Assembly (NCBI GenBank): GCA_045649405.1
Contig: JAZRPW010000025.1
Coordinates: 1-27,737 of the forward strand
DNA length: 27,737 nucleotides
Origin: RUG11462 sp045649405
GTDB lineage: Bacteria; Bacillota; Clostridia; Oscillospirales; Acutalibacteraceae
Direction: 5' to 3'
Notes under the pieces: generated by a model
The model's database searches: none
What the model was told of the DNA's origin: nothing
The model's input: only the letters and a program-made list of their open reading frames with translations
In this document: positions 24,801 through 27,737 of the stretch, piece after piece
Position numbering within the stretch: position 1 is the stretch's first letter
How the letters are laid out: every line of letters starts with the position of its first letter
Program-made: the position numbers and the translations under genes

Positions 24801-25419
24801 TAACGTTGCTGCAATTGACGAGTACAAAGAAGTTTCTGAGCGTTATGAATATATGTTAGCTCAAATTCAAGATGTTGAGAAATCTTCTGCAGAACTTCGT
24901 AAAATCATTAGTGGCTTGACAGAGAAAATGAAAGAGATGTTCATTGACAAATTCTCTATCATTGCAAGCAACTTTACTGATGTATTTAAAGAGTTGTTTG
25001 GTGGCGGTACTGCTAAACTTCAACTTACAAATCCTGATGATGTTTTAGAGTCAGGCATTGAAATTATTGCACAACCACCAGGAAAGAATATTTCAATTAT
25101 TGAGCAATTGTCAGGCGGTGAAAAGGCGCTTATTGCCGTTTCAATTTATTTCGCAATTATGAAAGTAAATCCACCGCCATTCTGCTTGCTTGATGAGGTT
25201 GAAGCAGCGTTAGACGAAGTTAACGTTGATAAGGTTGCTGCTTACCTTCGTCGTATGAGTAAGAAAACACAGTTTATTGTTATTACTCACAGACGTGGTA
25301 CAATGGAAGAAGCAGATGTACTTTATGGTGTAACAATGCAAGAAAAAGGTGTTTCAAAACTTCTTTCTATTAATGTTTCTGAAATTGAGAAAACTTTGAA
25401 AACAAAGGTTGAAAAATAA
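21841..25419 (+). CDS. smc: Chromosome segregation ATPase SMC
   Basis: SMC organises and separates the chromosome as a dimer with ScpA and ScpB. The 1192 residues are typical. The N-terminal head has Walker A GPNGSGKS (31-38) and WVLGEQS. Coiled coils cover about 170-500 and 680-1010, rich in Glu, Lys, Asn and Ile. The hinge lies around 510-660 (IHGPVSRLIDV, ETALGAAAQNVIV), followed by NAGGSLTGGS. The C-terminal head carries the signature LSGGEKALIAV (about 1090) and Walker B CLLDEVEAALDE (about 1118). AAAGGAAAG of the ribosome binding site lies inside the end of the preceding gene. ftsY follows after nine bases, as in Bacillus. Confidence 0.98.
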   Translation: MRLKAIEIQGFKSFPDKTRLTFDQDITAVIGPNGSGKSNISDAIRWVLGEQSNKQLRGKSMEDVIFTGTEKRKALGFAEVSISIDNSTGGLQFDNDEVTVTRRYFRSGESEYRINGNTVRLRDIHELFMDTGLGRDGYSMIGQGRIDEIVGSKSDERRDIFEEAAGISKYRYRRLESERKLAHAEDNLLRLKDIFYELESRVKPLKEQSEKAKEFLSVSGEKKQLEIGLWLNTLNKSDEQLKTQDEKITLAKSQYERLEREITELIAQSDIAAIESNKLSSQIDAIRREAAKADEETSEIKGQIAVLNNNILHNNENIERLKGEIETANTDDETLDKDIETKEALIKEIEEKISAKTEELNNKLEDLASVSGDSGDFSEKIANKNAKLNELTEKISECKVDLVSAKTAVNEIDNSFDNFDETVKKIEDYLEDITEEIEDCNADIEDCDKVINESSNVINGFKLKLEKRNQKINDLTEEINNKTLDKSEFQRRIKMLEEFEKNLEGYVYAVKQVCKASDNGELKGIHGPVSRLIDVKAEYSVAIETALGAAAQNVIVSNEDYAKRAIEYLKRNNAGRATFLPLTSIRPITLKEDSVDKCNGFVDYADKLVKTKNEYKDIISSLLSRTVICEDIDTAVSMAKKYSYRFRIVTLDGQVVNAGGSLTGGSLSKNAGLLNRSAQIDELKSKIDKTNESIKLLSVELEKIKKEQENYNSSFENNEIELKRANEDKIRLLGELKLLDEQYNTNKSNLDNLLKSKEMSDSRTKELNDKITTFEKQLEKLENEKKEVEESIDMLLSNKDKLSDVKTEITDKISAIRFEIASFNKDIDNLRDAILQIKQTKNDRVGRISSLNLEIEQFEVKNKIESEEIERLSQISSGFISKSESSEDEIKRLTEKRNQIEQNNYQSRNVEREKSQDKEKLSGELARLTERKETLERQYADIISKLYEEYELTKSQAEEIGFHIDDIPAATKRLNEIKSKIRSLGSVNVAAIDEYKEVSERYEYMLAQIQDVEKSSAELRKIISGLTEKMKEMFIDKFSIIASNFTDVFKELFGGGTAKLQLTNPDDVLESGIEIIAQPPGKNISIIEQLSGGEKALIAVSIYFAIMKVNPPPFCLLDEVEAALDEVNVDKVAAYLRRMSKKTQFIVITHRRGTMEEADVLYGVTMQEKGVSKLLSINVSEIEKTLKTKVEK

Positions 25420-25428
25420 GGAGAACTT

Positions 25429-26340
25429 ATGGGTTTATTTAGTAAAATCAGTCAAGGACTCAAGAAAACCAGAGATAGTTTATCTGGTGCAGTTAATTCT
25501 GTTATCTCTTCATTCACAAAAATTGATGATGAACTTTTTGAAGAGTTAGAAGAAACTTTGATTTTGGCTGATACTGGTGTAAATACTGCAACTGCAATTT
25601 GTGAAACTCTTAAGAAAAGAGTAAAAGAAGAAAGGGTTACTGACCCAACACTCATTACTGATATGTTGAAACAAGTTATTGTTGAAATGATGAGTAATGA
25701 TAATGAAATTAAAATCAATACAAAACCATCTTTGATTTTGGTTATTGGTGTTAATGGCGTTGGTAAAACAACTTCTATTGGTAAAATTGCAAGTATGTAT
25801 AAAAAACAAGGCAAATCTGTAATTTTGGGCGCTGCAGATACATTTAGAGCAGCGGCTGCAGAACAACTTACTATTTGGGCTGACCGTGCAAATGTACCAA
25901 TTGTAAAACACCAAGAAGGCGCAGACCCTTCTGCGGTTGTTTTTGATACAATTGCTTCAGCAAAATCAAAAAATGCAGATGTAATTATTTGCGACACCGC
26001 CGGAAGACTTCATAACAAGAAAAATCTTATGGATGAACTTTCAAAAATGTCAAGAATTATTAATCGTGAATTGCCTGATTCTGATGTCGAGGTTTTGCTT
26101 GTGCTTGATGCAACAACTGGTCAAAATGCAGTTAATCAAGCAAGAGAGTTTAAAGAAGCGGCAGGCATTACAGGTATCATTTTGACTAAACTTGATGGTA
26201 CTGCTCGTGGTGGCGTTGTTTTAGCAATTAACCAAGAATTAGGCATTCCAGTAAAACTTATTGGTGTTGGCGAGCAAATTGATGATTTGCAAGATTTTTC
26301 ACCACAAGATTTTGCAAATGCACTTTTTGATGGAGAATAA
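25429..26340 (+). CDS. ftsY: Signal recognition particle receptor FtsY
   Basis: FtsY docks the SRP-ribosome complex at the membrane for cotranslational insertion. The 303 residues hold only the NG domains; the long acidic A domain of E. coli is missing, as in other Gram-positives. A short amphipathic N-terminus (MGLFSKISQGLKKTRD) is a likely membrane anchor. GTPase motifs are GVNGVGKT (107-114), DTFRAAA (137-143), DTAGR (189-193) and TKLDGTARGG. ATG 25429 follows AAGGAG by six bases. Confidence 0.97.
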   Translation: MGLFSKISQGLKKTRDSLSGAVNSVISSFTKIDDELFEELEETLILADTGVNTATAICETLKKRVKEERVTDPTLITDMLKQVIVEMMSNDNEIKINTKPSLILVIGVNGVGKTTSIGKIASMYKKQGKSVILGAADTFRAAAAEQLTIWADRANVPIVKHQEGADPSAVVFDTIASAKSKNADVIICDTAGRLHNKKNLMDELSKMSRIINRELPDSDVEVLLVLDATTGQNAVNQAREFKEAAGITGIILTKLDGTARGGVVLAINQELGIPVKLIGVGEQIDDLQDFSPQDFANALFDGE

Positions 26341-26342
26341 AA

Positions 26343-26942
26343 ATGAAGTTTATTATTGCAAGTAAAAACAAAAAGAAAATTGCAGAACTTGAAAGAATTT
26401 TAAATCCATTGGGCATTACTGCAGTTAATGAGGATGATTTAAATATTTCAATTCCTGAAGTTGATGAAACAGGGGAGACTTTTGCACAAAATGCGTTTTT
26501 AAAAGCTGAATCTGCTTGCAAAGTTTCTGGGCTTCCTGCAATTGCAGATGATTCAGGCCTTTGCGTTGATGCGCTTAATGGAGAACCAGGTATTTATTCT
26601 GCAAGATATTCAGGCGATGATGCAACTGATGATAAAAACAATGAGTTGCTTATTGAAAAATTAAAAAATGTTGAAATGAAAGATAGGACTGCGAAGTTTT
26701 GCTCAGCAATTTCAGTTGTTTTTCCAAACGGCGATGAAGTAAAATGTTTTGGCGAATGTAAAGGTTATATTGGTTTTGAACCATCTGGAAATGGTGGTTT
26801 TGGTTATGACCCATACTTTTATGTTGGTGAAAAATCATTTGCGCAACTTTCTGCTGAAGAAAAAGATGCTATTAGCCATAGAGGAAATGCATTAAGAGAA
26901 TTAAAGGTAAAATTAAAGGAGTACTTAGATGATAACAAGTAA
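26343..26942 (+). CDS. rdgB: XTP/dITP diphosphatase (RdgB/HAM1 family)
   Basis: The enzyme removes deaminated purine nucleotides (ITP, dITP, XTP) from the pool by splitting off pyrophosphate. The protein is 199 residues, with IIASKNKKKIAEL at the start, FAQNAFLKAESACK, ADDSGLCVDALNGEPGIYSARYSG and NGGFGYDPYFYV. The ATG is two bases after ftsY; GGAG lies inside the ftsY end. It overlaps yhbY by 14 bases. Confidence 0.95.
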   Translation: MKFIIASKNKKKIAELERILNPLGITAVNEDDLNISIPEVDETGETFAQNAFLKAESACKVSGLPAIADDSGLCVDALNGEPGIYSARYSGDDATDDKNNELLIEKLKNVEMKDRTAKFCSAISVVFPNGDEVKCFGECKGYIGFEPSGNGGFGYDPYFYVGEKSFAQLSAEEKDAISHRGNALRELKVKLKEYLDDNK

Positions 26943-27231
26943 ACAAAGAGCATACCTTAGAGGTCTTGCTAATGGTTATGAAACTTTATTCCAAGTTGGT
27001 AAAAGTGGTGTAACTGATACGCTCATTAAACAAATTGAAGATGCTTTAAAAGCGAGAGAATTAATTAAAATCAATTCTCTTGAAAACACACCAATTATGC
27101 CAAAAGAACTTGCTAACATTATTGCCGAAAAGGTTAATTGTGATGTTGTACAGGTTGTAGGCAGAAAAATGATTTTTTATAAAAGAAACGAAAAAGAACC
27201 AAAAATTGTTTTGCCAAAAACTAAAAAGTAA
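26929..27231 (+). CDS. yhbY: YhbY-type CRM-domain RNA-binding protein
   Basis: A 100-residue protein with a single CRM domain, a fold associated with the large ribosomal subunit precursor. KQRAYLRGLANGYETLFQVG and KSGVTDTLIKQIEDAL cover the start, and the GxxG-like VQVVGRKMIFY ends the domain, followed by a basic tail. The ATG lies in the last codons of rdgB with AAAGGAG nine bases upstream. The order yhbY-nadD is typical of Firmicutes. Confidence 0.93.
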   Translation: MITSKQRAYLRGLANGYETLFQVGKSGVTDTLIKQIEDALKARELIKINSLENTPIMPKELANIIAEKVNCDVVQVVGRKMIFYKRNEKEPKIVLPKTKK

Positions 27232-27243
27232 AGGTTTGGTTTT

Positions 27244-27737
27244 ATGAAAATTGCAATTTATGGTGGTGCTTTCAATCCTGTCCATTTAGGACATGTCGAA
27301 ATTGTTGAGCATCTTAATAATAAAACTGATTTTGATAAAATTTTAATAATTCCAAGCAAGTTTTCTCCACATAAATCAAATGAAAATCTTGTTGATGATG
27401 CACATAGATTTGAAATGTGCAAATTGGCATTTGAAAAGTTTGACAAGTGTGAGGTTTCTGATATTGAGCTTAAAAGAGATGAAATTAGTTACACAATTAA
27501 TACTCTTTTACAACTTAAAGAAACTTATTGTGACGATGAATTGTTTTTGGTGTGTGGTTCTGATATGTTTTTGTCATTGCTTAACTGGCGACAACCAGAA
27601 GATATCTTGAAATTAGTTTCTATATACGCTTTTGTTAGAGAAGATGAAAAAGAAGATATAATGCTTGAGCAAAAACATATTTTAGAAAATATGGGAACTA
27701 AGGTTGAAATTTCTAAGATAAAAGTTTCGCTATTCTC
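27244..27737 (+). CDS. nadD: Nicotinate-nucleotide adenylyltransferase, 3' end outside window
   Basis: NadD makes nicotinate adenine dinucleotide from nicotinate mononucleotide and ATP in NAD synthesis. The first 164 residues are present and the frame is open to the last base. The nucleotidyltransferase signature is GGAFNPVHLGH near the start, followed by IIPSKFSPHK and CGSDMFLSLLNWRQPEDIL. ATG 27244 has AAAGG about nine bases upstream, 12 bases after yhbY. A normal NadD of about 200 residues would need some 35 to 40 more codons. Confidence 0.95.
   Translation, partial: MKIAIYGGAFNPVHLGHVEIVEHLNNKTDFDKILIIPSKFSPHKSNENLVDDAHRFEMCKLAFEKFDKCEVSDIELKRDEISYTINTLLQLKETYCDDELFLVCGSDMFLSLLNWRQPEDILKLVSIYAFVREDEKEDIMLEQKHILENMGTKVEISKIKVSLF

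Noticed and set aside
25452..25997. Long minus-strand open frame opposite ftsY (181 codons), and similar frames opposite smc
   Set aside because: They lie fully antisense to conserved genes, have no ribosome binding site, and show the Ser/Leu/Phe-rich composition of a reversed AT-rich coding strand.

Overview
The window is ordinary-looking chromosome from a low-GC, anaerobic Gram-positive bacterium, most likely a Clostridia member (Ruminococcaceae/Oscillospirales-like). The reasons are the AT-rich sequence, strong AGGAGG-type ribosome binding sites, pyruvate:ferredoxin oxidoreductase, folate-dependent TrmFO, an L20-type leader in front of infC-rpmI-rplT, and the gene order rnc / radical SAM / smc / ftsY. 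No tRNA, rRNA, CRISPR, insertion sequence or phage gene was seen, and no gene-free stretch exceeds 300 bases. The genus assignment is an inference.

Layout. (1) 1-1676: 3' half of nifJ and its terminator. (2) 1683-4925: an amino-sugar unit behind a good promoter. It holds a phosphoglucosamine mutase with an XRE helix-turn-helix domain fused to its N-terminus, a stand-alone GlmU-C-type acetyltransferase, and NagB. A terminator serving both strands closes it. (3) 4909-8175, minus strand: the diaminopimelate/lysine operon asd-dapA-dapB, followed by a small tandem-ACT protein that appears to start at CTG. (4) 8216-12282: a queA / HAD phosphatase / tgt / lipoprotein run. Its promoter overlaps the oppositely oriented asd promoter. 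(5) 12300-13676: infC-rpmI-rplT with a leader that can fold into terminator or antiterminator forms. (6) 13684-27737: a tightly packed series of co-directional housekeeping genes: SpoU methyltransferase, dprA (broken by one stop codon), topA, trmFO, plsX, rnc, radical SAM protein, smc, ftsY, rdgB, yhbY and nadD (cut by the window end).

How they work together. The amino-sugar unit encodes consecutive steps: fructose-6-P to GlcN-6-P (NagB, reversible), to GlcN-1-P (GlmM), to GlcNAc-1-P (GlmU-C). The mutase carries its own DNA-binding domain, so it could report pathway state to transcription. The dap operon has a leader of only about 20 nt, which leaves no room for a lysine riboswitch. The ACT protein is therefore a candidate feedback sensor.

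The points most worth a second look are the HTH-GlmM fusion and its neighbours, the CTG-started ACT protein with a terminator-like hairpin inside its gene, the nonsense codon in dprA, and the infC leader switch.
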